64,000 nt of DNA, from contig NZ_JACCAS010000001.1 in assembly GCF_013409255.1 (NCBI RefSeq), positions 2,666,001 through 2,730,000 of the forward strand, read 5' to 3'. The stretch is from Paraburkholderia bryophila. GTDB lineage: Bacteria; Pseudomonadota; Gammaproteobacteria; Burkholderiales; Burkholderiaceae. Both the position numbers and the translations under genes were made by a program. Below are positions 56,617 to 64,000 of this stretch, piece after piece (position 1 is the first letter of the stretch; each line of letters opens with the position of its first letter). Below the pieces are notes generated by a model, which saw only the letters and a list, made by a program, of their open reading frames with translations, ran no database searches and had not been told where the DNA came from.

Positions 56617-57762
56617 ATGGAATCGATCGGTATCGTCGCTCCCCAAAAAATGCATTTCAGCGAGCCTCTGCAGTTGCAGAACGGCACGTCGCTGGCCGGT
56701 TACGACCTGATGGTCGAGACCTACGGCACACTCAACGCCGCGCGCAGCAATGCGGTGCTGGTGTGTCATGCGCTCAACGCGTCGCACCATGTGGCGGGCG
56801 TGTACGAAGACAATCCGAAAGACGTCGGCTGGTGGGACAACATGGTCGGCCCGGGCAAACCGCTCGACACCGACAGGTTCTTCGTGATCGGCGTGAATAA
56901 CCTCGGGTCGTGCTTCGGCTCGACCGGACCGATGAGCGTCGATCCCGCGACCGGCCATCCCTACGGCGCGGCGTTCCCGGTCGTGACGGTGGAAGACTGG
57001 GTCAACGCCCAGGCACGCGTGGCCGATGAGTTCGGCATTGCGCGTTTCGCCGCGGTCATGGGCGGCAGCCTCGGCGGCATGCAGGCGCTGGCGTGGAGCG
57101 TGATGTATCCGGAGCGCGTGGCGCATTGCATCGTGGTCGCGTCCACGCCGAAGCTGTCTGCGCAGAACATCGCGTTCAACGAGGTCGCCCGCTCGGCGAT
57201 CCTGTCGGACCCCGACTTTCACGGCGGCAACTACTACGCGCATAACGTGAAGCCGAAGCGCGGCTTGCGCGTCGCGCGCATGATCGGCCACATCACGTAT
57301 CTGTCCGACGACGACATGGCCGAGAAATTTGGCCGCTCGTTGCGCCGCGCGGAAGGCGCGGTGGACGCCTACAACTTCAACTTCGACGTGGAGTTCGAAG
57401 TGGAGTCGTACCTGCGCTATCAAGGCGACAAATTCGCCGACTACTTCGACGCGAACACGTATCTGCTGATCACGCGCGCGCTCGACTATTTCGATCCGGC
57501 CAAGGCCTTCGACGGCGACCTGACGGCCGCGGTCGCGCACACTACGGCGAAATACCTGATCGCCAGTTTCAAGACCGACTGGCGTTTCGCGCCGGCGCGC
57601 TCGCGCGAACTGGTGAAGGCGCTGCTCGACCACAAGCGCACCGTCACCTACGCGGAAATCGACGCGCCGCACGGCCACGACGCCTTCCTGCTCGACGACG
57701 CGCGCTATCACAACGTGATGCGCGCCTATTACGAACGTATCGCGAAAGAGGTGAACGCATGA
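56617..57762 (+). CDS. metX: Homoserine O-acyltransferase MetX (probably succinyl type)
   Basis: The 381-residue alpha/beta-hydrolase has the nucleophile Ser in [12 protein letters not shown], Asp in FKTDWRF and His in HGHDAF. MetX-fold enzymes acylate homoserine in the first committed step of methionine synthesis. In beta-proteobacteria they are often succinyltransferases, which the sequence alone cannot settle. The stop overlaps metW at ATGA, a conserved gene pair. Confidence 0.93.
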   Translation: MESIGIVAPQKMHFSEPLQLQNGTSLAGYDLMVETYGTLNAARSNAVLVCHALNASHHVAGVYEDNPKDVGWWDNMVGPGKPLDTDRFFVIGVNNLGSCFGSTGPMSVDPATGHPYGAAFPVVTVEDWVNAQARVADEFGIARFAAVMGGSLGGMQALAWSVMYPERVAHCIVVASTPKLSAQNIAFNEVARSAILSDPDFHGGNYYAHNVKPKRGLRVARMIGHITYLSDDDMAEKFGRSLRRAEGAVDAYNFNFDVEFEVESYLRYQGDKFADYFDANTYLLITRALDYFDPAKAFDGDLTAAVAHTTAKYLIASFKTDWRFAPARSRELVKALLDHKRTVTYAEIDAPHGHDAFLLDDARYHNVMRAYYERIAKEVNA

Positions 57763-58367
57763 ACCAGCGAGCACTAGATTATCTGGCGTTGCGCCCGGAC
57801 TTCCGCGCGATTGCCCGCTGGGTCGAACCGCGCGCGTCCGTGCTGGACCTCGGCTGCGGCGACGGTTCGTTGCTGTCGCTACTGACCGAGGAACTGGAGG
57901 TGCAGGGCTACGGCATCGAGATCAACGACGCCGGCGTGCTGGCGTCGACGCAAAACGGCATCAACGTGATCCAGCAGAATCTGGAAGACGGTCTGCGCCT
58001 GTTCGAAGACCGCAGCTTCGATTTCGCGATCCTGTCGCAGACGCTGCAGACTATCCATCAGACCGCGGCGATCCTGCGCGAGACCGTGCGGGTCGGCAAG
58101 GAATGCATCGTGTCGTTTCCGAATTTCGGTTACTGGGCGCACCGGCTGTCGGTGTTGAAGGGGCGCATGCCGGTGTCGAAGTCGCTGCCTTATCAATGGC
58201 ACAACACGCCGAACGTACGGGTGCTGACCATCGAGGATTTCGAAGCGCTAGCGCCGGAAGTCGGCATTGAAATTCTGGATCGCGTCGTGCTCCATGACGG
58301 CCAGGTGGTGCGGTGGGGGGTGAACTGGCGTGGTAGTCTTGCGGTCTATCGCGTCAAGAAAAGCTAA
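57759..58367 (+). CDS. metW: MetW methyltransferase-like protein
   Basis: The 202-residue protein has the SAM-binding motif [15 protein letters not shown] and continues as the MetW family ([30 protein letters not shown]). It is required together with MetX for acyltransferase activity in several bacteria. It overlaps metX by 4 bp and precedes ampG by 15 bp. Confidence 0.93.
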   Translation: MNQRALDYLALRPDFRAIARWVEPRASVLDLGCGDGSLLSLLTEELEVQGYGIEINDAGVLASTQNGINVIQQNLEDGLRLFEDRSFDFAILSQTLQTIHQTAAILRETVRVGKECIVSFPNFGYWAHRLSVLKGRMPVSKSLPYQWHNTPNVRVLTIEDFEALAPEVGIEILDRVVLHDGQVVRWGVNWRGSLAVYRVKKS

Positions 58368-58382
58368 CACCAAGTTATCCAC

Positions 58383-59777
58383 ATGTCGAACCCGCCGCAC
58401 GAGGCGCCTGCACTTACCGCTCACGAAGAACATCCCGGCTGGCGCGCGTTCCTGAATACGCGCATGCTGATCTGCGTCTTTCTCGGCTTTACGTCGGGAT
58501 TGCCGCTGTTCACGCTCGTCTATCTGGTGCAGGCGTGGCTACGCTCCGAAGGCGTCAATCTGAAGGAAATCGGCCTGTTTGCGCTGATCCAGTTCCCCTA
58601 CACCTGGAAATTCGTCTGGGCACCGCTGATGGACCGCTACGTGCCGCGTTTTCCCGGCTGGCGGCCAGGCAGACGGCGCGGCTGGATGCTGGTCACGCAG
58701 ATTCTGGTTGCCGGCGCGATTGCGTGTTTAGGGTTTGTGTCGCCGCGCGACTCGATCTGGACGGTGGCCGCGCTGACGGCACTGGTCGCGTTTTTCGGCG
58801 CGAGCCAGGACATCGTGATCGACGCCTACCGGCGTGAATTGCTGAGCGACACGCAACAAGGTCTCGGCAATGCGGTGCACGTGAACGCGTACAAAATCGC
58901 GGCGCTGGTGCCGGGTTCGCTTGCGCTGATCCTGTCCGACCATCTGCCATGGACCACCGTGTTCATGGTGACCGCGGCGTTCATGCTGCCGGGCATGGTC
59001 ATGACGCTGGTGGTACGCGAGCCTGAAGTGCACGGCACCCCGCCCAAAAATCTGCGCGAAGCGATCGTGCAGCCGTTCCGCGAATTCATCCAGCGCGACG
59101 GCTGGCGCGGCGCGTTGTTCGTGCTCGGCTTCATCTTTCTGTACAAGCTCGGCGACACGATGGCGACCACGCTGTCCACGTCGTTCTTCCTCGACATCGG
59201 CTTTTCGCGCACGCAGATCGGCGTGATCGCGAAGACCACCGCGTTCGGTGCGAGTCTCGCGGGCGGGATCGTCGGCGGGATCTGGCTGATGAAGATCGGC
59301 ATTGGCCGCGGCCTGTGGATCTTCGGCATTCTGCAGATGGTGTCGACGCTCGGCTTTGCGTGGCTTGCGCATCTCGGGCCGGCTTCGCCCGGCCTCACCG
59401 CGATTTACGACATCGCCGTGTGGGTGAGTCAAGGGACGACGAAGCTGCTCGCGTTGGTAGGCATCGATTGGGCCGTGCAGCTCGAGCCGCGCTCGGTCGC
59501 GCTGGCACTCGTCTACGGCCTCGAAACCTTCGCCACCGGACTGACGATGGCGGCATTCACCGCCTATATCGCCAGCACCACCGATCCGCGCTACACCGCC
59601 ACGCAGTTCGCACTGTTCACGAGTCTCGCTTCGGTGCCGCGCACGCTGGCATCGGCGGCGAGCGGTTATGTGGTCGCGAAGATCGGCTGGTTCGATTATT
59701 TCCTGGTCTGTACCGCGCTCGCGCTGCCCGGCATGCTGCTGCTGATGCGCATCGCGCCGTGGAGAACCAGGTCGTGA
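58383..59777 (+). CDS. ampG: Muropeptide MFS permease AmpG
   Basis: The 464-residue membrane protein has 12 or more hydrophobic helices. AmpG-typical motifs are LGFTSGLPLFTLVYLVQAWL in TM1 and ASQDIVIDAYRRELL in the TM4-5 region. It imports GlcNAc-anhydroMurNAc peptides for cell-wall recycling. The stop TGA overlaps the following GTG start (GTGA). Confidence 0.93.
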   Translation: MSNPPHEAPALTAHEEHPGWRAFLNTRMLICVFLGFTSGLPLFTLVYLVQAWLRSEGVNLKEIGLFALIQFPYTWKFVWAPLMDRYVPRFPGWRPGRRRGWMLVTQILVAGAIACLGFVSPRDSIWTVAALTALVAFFGASQDIVIDAYRRELLSDTQQGLGNAVHVNAYKIAALVPGSLALILSDHLPWTTVFMVTAAFMLPGMVMTLVVREPEVHGTPPKNLREAIVQPFREFIQRDGWRGALFVLGFIFLYKLGDTMATTLSTSFFLDIGFSRTQIGVIAKTTAFGASLAGGIVGGIWLMKIGIGRGLWIFGILQMVSTLGFAWLAHLGPASPGLTAIYDIAVWVSQGTTKLLALVGIDWAVQLEPRSVALALVYGLETFATGLTMAAFTAYIASTTDPRYTATQFALFTSLASVPRTLASAASGYVVAKIGWFDYFLVCTALALPGMLLLMRIAPWRTRS

Positions 59778-61105
59778 CGGCGCGTTTTTCGAGGCGGGTG
59801 ATCGGCCTCAGTTCGGCTAGCGCTAGCGTTAGCGCTCGAGCTTCTTGCCGCAAAATCCGCAGCGCAGTGTTGCGCGCATCGTTGACGTTCATCTGTGCGA
59901 GTCTGGCGACAACGGCGATGCCGCTGAGTGCCTACGCGACAGCCATGTCGGCGGTCGCCAATAGCGCGCCCAGCGCAACGGCGACGCCGCCAACGCCTGC
60001 ACCGGCTGCCGCTGCCGCGCCGTCGGGCAAGTCCGCTGCAGGCACGACCAGTCCTGAAAGCGCGACATCCGCAGCGCCGAGCGCCAATAGCGCGACTAGC
60101 GCTGCCAACGCCGGCAGCGCACCGGCCGCCGCCACGCCGAACTCGTCGGCGCAGTCATCGCCACAGTCCGCGCCGCCCGTCACAGCGCGCACGCCGGCAG
60201 CCATGTCGACGCCGGCACCGACACCCGCAGCCGCCGCGAAAGCGCCCGCCGCTAACACCATGCCCGCCACCAACGCCGCCGGCTCGTACAACTCGAGCCC
60301 GCAGTTGCGTTACGGCGGCTACATGGTGTTCCGCAACCTGATCCCGTCGCCGGTACTCGAGGCGCAAGCTGCCGAAGAATTCAGCCAGATCGCCTACGGC
60401 GCGGAGCACGCGAACCGTCTGTACGGCGACACCGACGCGCACGTCGCGCGCGTGCGCTCGATCGTCGACAAGCTGATCCCCTACTCGCTCAAATGGAACG
60501 AGCGGGCGAAGAACTGGAAGTGGGAAGTGGCGGTGGTGCGTTCGCCCGATATCCGCATGTACTGTCTGCCAGGCGGCAAAATCGTCGTGTACGGTGGACT
60601 GCTCGACCGCGCTCACCTGAACGACAACGAACTCGGCATGCTGATCGGCCACGAGATCGCGCATGCGTTGCGCGAACATGCCCGCGAGCGTCTCGGCCAA
60701 TTGCAGGCCAGCCAGCTCGATTCGTCGGGCACGATTCCGCAGCTATTCGGCCTCGCCGATCTCGGCGTCGCGCCGCTCGGCATCGGCTCGCGCCTGCTGG
60801 AAATGAAGTACGCGAACACCGACGAAACCGAAGCCGACGTGATCGGCAGCGATATCGCCTCGCGCGCCGGTTACGATCCGCGCGCGGCGGTCACGCTGTG
60901 GGACAAGCTGGCGCAAGTGACGCAAAGCAATCGCAACCAGGGCTTCATCTACGTGCATCCGTACACGCCGGCGCGCCGCCAGGACATCATCAAGCGCTTG
61001 CCGGATATGCTGCCGCTGTACGCGAAGGCAATCGGCAAGAGCGTCGATGCGCTGCCGGACTACGCCGGCATGGGCCGTCCGCGGCGCAAAGTGCCGCGCG
61101 ACTGA
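59774..61105 (+). CDS. Periplasmic M48-type zinc metalloprotease with low-complexity linker
   Basis: The start is GTG 59774, with GGAG at 59761-59764, overlapping the ampG stop. Residues 1-55 are a basic, then hydrophobic export signal (LTFICASLATTAMPLSAYA). A linker at residues 58-174 is almost all Ala, Pro, Ser and Thr. The M48 catalytic site is IGHEIAHALREH with His293-Glu294-His297 and a third ligand Glu in NTDETEADVIG. It is similar to YcaL/LoiP-like periplasmic proteases. Coupling to ampG suggests a cell-envelope role. Confidence 0.85.
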   Translation: MTARFSRRVIGLSSASASVSARASCRKIRSAVLRASLTFICASLATTAMPLSAYATAMSAVANSAPSATATPPTPAPAAAAAPSGKSAAGTTSPESATSAAPSANSATSAANAGSAPAAATPNSSAQSSPQSAPPVTARTPAAMSTPAPTPAAAAKAPAANTMPATNAAGSYNSSPQLRYGGYMVFRNLIPSPVLEAQAAEEFSQIAYGAEHANRLYGDTDAHVARVRSIVDKLIPYSLKWNERAKNWKWEVAVVRSPDIRMYCLPGGKIVVYGGLLDRAHLNDNELGMLIGHEIAHALREHARERLGQLQASQLDSSGTIPQLFGLADLGVAPLGIGSRLLEMKYANTDETEADVIGSDIASRAGYDPRAAVTLWDKLAQVTQSNRNQGFIYVHPYTPARRQDIIKRLPDMLPLYAKAIGKSVDALPDYAGMGRPRRKVPRD

Positions 61106-61132
61106 GTTGAGTCGACCAGGTGACGCGCTGCG

Positions 61133-61912
61133 TTACTTCTTGACCTTGTGGTCGTAGTCGACGGTCAGCGGCGCGTGGTCGCTGAACTTGATATCGCGGA
61201 ACACGTCGGTGCGTTTCGCCTTGCTCGCAATGCCTTGCGTCGCGATCTGATAATCGATCCGCCACCCGACGTTCTTCGCATACGCCTGACCGCGATTGCT
61301 CCACCACGTGTACTGCTCGGGCCGCTGATCGAGCGTGCGGAACACGTCGACGTAACCCACTTCGTCGAACAGCGTGTCGAGCCAGGCGCGCTCTTCCGGC
61401 AGGCAGCCCGAGTTCTTCTGGTTGCTCTTCCAGTTCTTGATGTCGATTTCCTTGTGGACGATGTTCACGTCGCCGCACACGATCACTTCGCGCTCTTTCG
61501 CCAGTTCCGCGAGATGCGGCATGAACTCGGCCATGAAGCGGAACTTGGCCTGCTGACGCTCCTCACCGCTCGAACCCGACGGCACATACACCGAAATCAC
61601 CGAGAGCTTGCCGAAACGCAGTTCGACATAGCGCCCTTCCGGATCGAATTCCTCACTGCCGAAACCGATAACTACTTCGTCCGGTTCCTGCCGCGTGTAC
61701 ACGCCCGCGCCGCTGTAGCCCTTCTTCACCGCATGCTGAAAATAGCCGGTGAAATTGTGCGGGGCCATGAATTCCGGCGTCATGTCGTCTTGCGAGCATT
61801 TGATTTCCTGCACGCACAGCACGTCGGCTTTCTGTTCGCCGAACCAGTCGAAAAAGCCCTTCTTTGCCGCTGAGCGGATGCCGTTCAGGTTGGCGGTAAT
61901 CACACGCAACAT
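61133..61912 (-). CDS. xth: Exodeoxyribonuclease III
   Basis: The 259-residue protein is the usual XthA length. Catalytic motifs are QEIKCSQ, CGDVNIVH, WRIDYQI and the C-terminal SDHAPLTVDY. It cleaves DNA 5' to abasic sites and removes 3' blocks during base excision repair. It follows ppk2 on the same strand after 61 bp, so the two may share a transcript. Confidence 0.95.
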   Translation of the reverse strand: MLRVITANLNGIRSAAKKGFFDWFGEQKADVLCVQEIKCSQDDMTPEFMAPHNFTGYFQHAVKKGYSGAGVYTRQEPDEVVIGFGSEEFDPEGRYVELRFGKLSVISVYVPSGSSGEERQQAKFRFMAEFMPHLAELAKEREVIVCGDVNIVHKEIDIKNWKSNQKNSGCLPEERAWLDTLFDEVGYVDVFRTLDQRPEQYTWWSNRGQAYAKNVGWRIDYQIATQGIASKAKRTDVFRDIKFSDHAPLTVDYDHKVKK

Positions 61913-61973
61913 GTCGTTCCTTTTTGTGTTCGATTCGTTTGAAATGCCTTCAGGCGCCAGCCAATGCGCAAGG

Positions 61974-62813
61974 TCACTCGACCTTGACGCCCTTCAGCGA
62001 TTCCTTGGGCGGCGGATAGTCGAGCTGCAGCGTTTCGAAGGTGCGCAACAGCAACTCCGCGACCATCACATTGCGATGCGTTTTCGAGTCGGCCGGAATC
62101 ACATACCACGGCGCGTAATCCGTCGAGGTCGCCGCCAACGCGTCGCGATACGCGGACTGGTAGGCGTCCCACTGCTTGCGCGCTTCGAGGTCGGATACGT
62201 CGAATTTCCAGTGCTTGCTCGGATCGTCGATACGCGCCTGCAGACGCGTGCGCTGCTCGTCTTTTGAAATGTGCAGCATGCACTTGATGATCGTCGTGCC
62301 GCTATCCGCCAGCAGCGCTTCGAACTGGCGAATGTGACGGCAACGCGCCTCGAACGCTTTCGCGTCGAGCGTGCCGAGCACGGTCGGCACCAGCAGGTCT
62401 TCGTAGTGACTGCGGTTGAAGATGGTCAGCTCGCCGGCGGCAGGCGCCTGCGAATGCACGCGCCAGAGAAAGTCGTGCGCGAGTTCGACGGGCGTCGGCG
62501 CCTTGAACGGCACGATGCGCAGCCCAAGCGGATCGACTTCGTGAAACACCGCGCGGATCGTGCCGTCCTTGCCGCTCGTGTCCATACCTTGCAAAACCAG
62601 CAGCACGCGACGCTTCTGTTGCGAGTGCAGTCGCTCTTGCTGCTGGTCGAGCTTCTCGCCGATCTCCGACAAACGGGCCTTGTCCGAGTCTTTCGATCCG
62701 GTCGAAAACGGCTTGGATGCCGGGTCGAAAGCGTCGAGCGAGAACTTGCTATTTTTCTTGCCGTCTTCGAAAAACGGCACACGGAAATCGTCGAGTTCGG
62801 GTTGCTTCGCCAT
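61974..62813 (-). CDS. ppk2: Polyphosphate kinase 2 family protein
   Basis: The 279-residue start at ATG 62813 (MAKQPELDD) follows CGGAG. The P-loop LLVLQGMDTSGKDGTI and lid region NRSHYEDLLVP mark PPK2. Such enzymes phosphorylate nucleoside mono- or diphosphates with polyphosphate. The class (AMP, ADP or GDP preference) cannot be read. It precedes xth on the minus strand. Confidence 0.9.
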   Translation of the reverse strand: MAKQPELDDFRVPFFEDGKKNSKFSLDAFDPASKPFSTGSKDSDKARLSEIGEKLDQQQERLHSQQKRRVLLVLQGMDTSGKDGTIRAVFHEVDPLGLRIVPFKAPTPVELAHDFLWRVHSQAPAAGELTIFNRSHYEDLLVPTVLGTLDAKAFEARCRHIRQFEALLADSGTTIIKCMLHISKDEQRTRLQARIDDPSKHWKFDVSDLEARKQWDAYQSAYRDALAATSTDYAPWYVIPADSKTHRNVMVAELLLRTFETLQLDYPPPKESLKGVKVE

Positions 62814-62872
62814 CCACACACTCCGTGATCTGCGTTCAGCGGGCCGGCAAAAACGGAGCCCGCAAAATGAAA

Positions 62873-62910
62873 CGGGCCGTTGCCCCACTTTCGTTTCCGG
62901 CAACAGCCCG
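62873..62910 (-). terminator. Probable terminator of gatB
   Basis: CGGGC-C-GTTGCC (62873-62884) and GGCAAC-A-GCCCG (62899-62910) pair with one mismatch. On the minus strand the hairpin is followed by TTTCATTTT. It lies between gatB and ppk2. Confidence 0.6.
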
Positions 62911-62961
62911 CGGTGGCTCAAGCGCGAAGCCCAAGCCGGTTCTGGTCAACTGAAATTCAAC

Positions 62962-64000
62962 TCAGGACAGCTTCTTCTTCAGCAGTTCATTCACCTGCGC
63001 CGGATTGGCCTTGCCCTTGGTCGCTTTCATCGCCTGGCCGATCAGCGCGTTGAACGCCTTTTCCTTGCCGGCGCGGAATTCTTCGACCGACTTCGGATTC
63101 GCGGCGAGCACTTCGTCGAGAATCGCTTCCAGCGCGCCGCTGTCCGAAATCTGCTTCAGGCCTTTCGACTCGATGAGGCGGTCGGCGGCGGCTTCGTCGG
63201 TGGCCTTCTCGTCCCAAATCGCGACGAAAATTTCCTTGGCGATCTTGTTCGAGATCGTACCGTCGGCAATGCGTTGCAGCAGCAGCGCGAGTTGCGCGGC
63301 CGACACCGGGCTCGACGCGATATCCAGCCCTTCGCGATTCAGTTGCGACGACACCTCGCCCATCAGCCAGTTCGCCGCGACCTTCGCGTGCGACGGGCCG
63401 ACCTTGACGACCACCGCCTCGTAATACGCGGCCATCGCCTTGCTCGACGTCAGCACGTTCGCGTCGTACGGCGTCAAACCGTATTGCGACACGAAGCGCT
63501 GCTGAATCGCTTCCGGCAGCTCCGTCATCTCGCTCTTCACGCGCTCGATCCATGCCGCGTCGATCATGAGCGGCATCAGATCGGGATCGGGGAAATAGCG
63601 GTAATCGTGCGCGTCTTCCTTGCTGCGCATGGAGCGCGTTTCGCGCTTGTCCGAGTCGTACAGACGCGTTTCCTGCACCACCGTGCCGCCGTCTTCGATC
63701 AGTTCGATCTGACGGCGCACTTCGTACTGGATCGCTTCTTCGAGGAAGCGGAACGAGTTCAGGTTCTTGATCTCGGCACGCGTGCCGAATTCCGCCTGAC
63801 CGACCGGGCGCACCGACACGTTCGCGTCGCAACGGAACGAGCCTTCCTGCATGTTGCCATCGCAGATACCGAGCCACATGACGAGCGTGTGCAACGTCTT
63901 GGCGTAAGCAACCGCTTCCGCCGCGCTGCGCATTTCCGGCTCGGTGACGATTTCGAGCAGCGGCGTGCCCGCGCGATTCAGGTCGATGCCGGTCATGCCC
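62962..64000 (-). CDS. gatB: Aspartyl/glutamyl-tRNA amidotransferase subunit B, 5' part outside window
   Basis: The C-terminal 345 residues are visible; the gene continues past the right edge. Motifs [19 protein letters not shown] and [10 protein letters not shown] belong to the GatB kinase/cradle domain, and the YqeY-like tail domain ([20 protein letters not shown]) ends it. GatCAB converts misacylated Glu-tRNA(Gln) or Asp-tRNA(Asn) to the correct form. An internal ATG at 63996 is not the start because homologues have about 150 more residues upstream. Confidence 0.96.
   Translation of the reverse strand, partial: GMTGIDLNRAGTPLLEIVTEPEMRSAAEAVAYAKTLHTLVMWLGICDGNMQEGSFRCDANVSVRPVGQAEFGTRAEIKNLNSFRFLEEAIQYEVRRQIELIEDGGTVVQETRLYDSDKRETRSMRSKEDAHDYRYFPDPDLMPLMIDAAWIERVKSEMTELPEAIQQRFVSQYGLTPYDANVLTSSKAMAAYYEAVVVKVGPSHAKVAANWLMGEVSSQLNREGLDIASSPVSAAQLALLLQRIADGTISNKIAKEIFVAIWDEKATDEAAADRLIESKGLKQISDSGALEAILDEVLAANPKSVEEFRAGKEKAFNALIGQAMKATKGKANPAQVNELLKKKLS

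Overview
The window is high-GC DNA from a beta-proteobacterium of the Burkholderia/Paraburkholderia type. The inference rests on gene content and order: lpxL-dapF-DUF484-xerC, a COG0523 GTPase-dksA-hslVU-regAB block, argB-slmA-metXW-ampG, and a ytfQRT/yjfF sugar ABC operon. Coding density is high and codon use is fairly uniform. I saw no rRNA, tRNA, insertion sequence, prophage or CRISPR array.

Left part (1-14 kb): a truncated aldose 1-epimerase diverges from a LacI-type regulator. The regulator is followed by a four-gene ABC importer resembling the E. coli galactofuranose system. Three copies of an 11-bp AT-rich motif lie in the divergent promoter region and at the regulator-operon junction, which suggests one regulon. 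Next come fpr, a soluble NarL/DesK-type two-component pair, an APC amino-acid permease, and two tandem paralogous genes of unknown function. Each paralog is preceded by a copy of the same structured leader.

Centre (14-38 kb): a cox operon (coxS-L-M-D-E-G plus an XdhC/CoxF-type maturation gene) encodes a form II CO-dehydrogenase-like molybdenum hydroxylase. It is followed by a PepSY membrane protein with a possible upstream Fur box, a DUF3857/transglutaminase protein, SrkA kinase, an RND efflux operon (permease, adaptor, outer-membrane channel), an MFS exporter, an aldo-keto reductase, a PhyH dioxygenase and several small proteins.

Right part (38-64 kb) is mostly housekeeping. It holds metK with a structured leader, then lpxL, dapF, DUF484, xerC and rlmI. 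A His-rich COG0523 GTPase lies upstream of a DksA with only one cysteine at the zinc site. hslVU has a heat-shock-like promoter, and the redox sensor pair RegB/RegA follows. Then come a TPR-glycosyltransferase, a CWC protein, argB, a HAD nucleotidase overlapping slmA, metX-metW, ampG coupled to an M48 protease, xth, ppk2 and the 3' part of gatB, which is cut by the right edge.

All functions are read from motifs and family resemblance in the sequence alone. The parts least explained by known biology are the tandem paralogs at 12.4-14.0 kb with their duplicated leader, the metK and dksA leaders, and the substrate of the form II cox enzyme.
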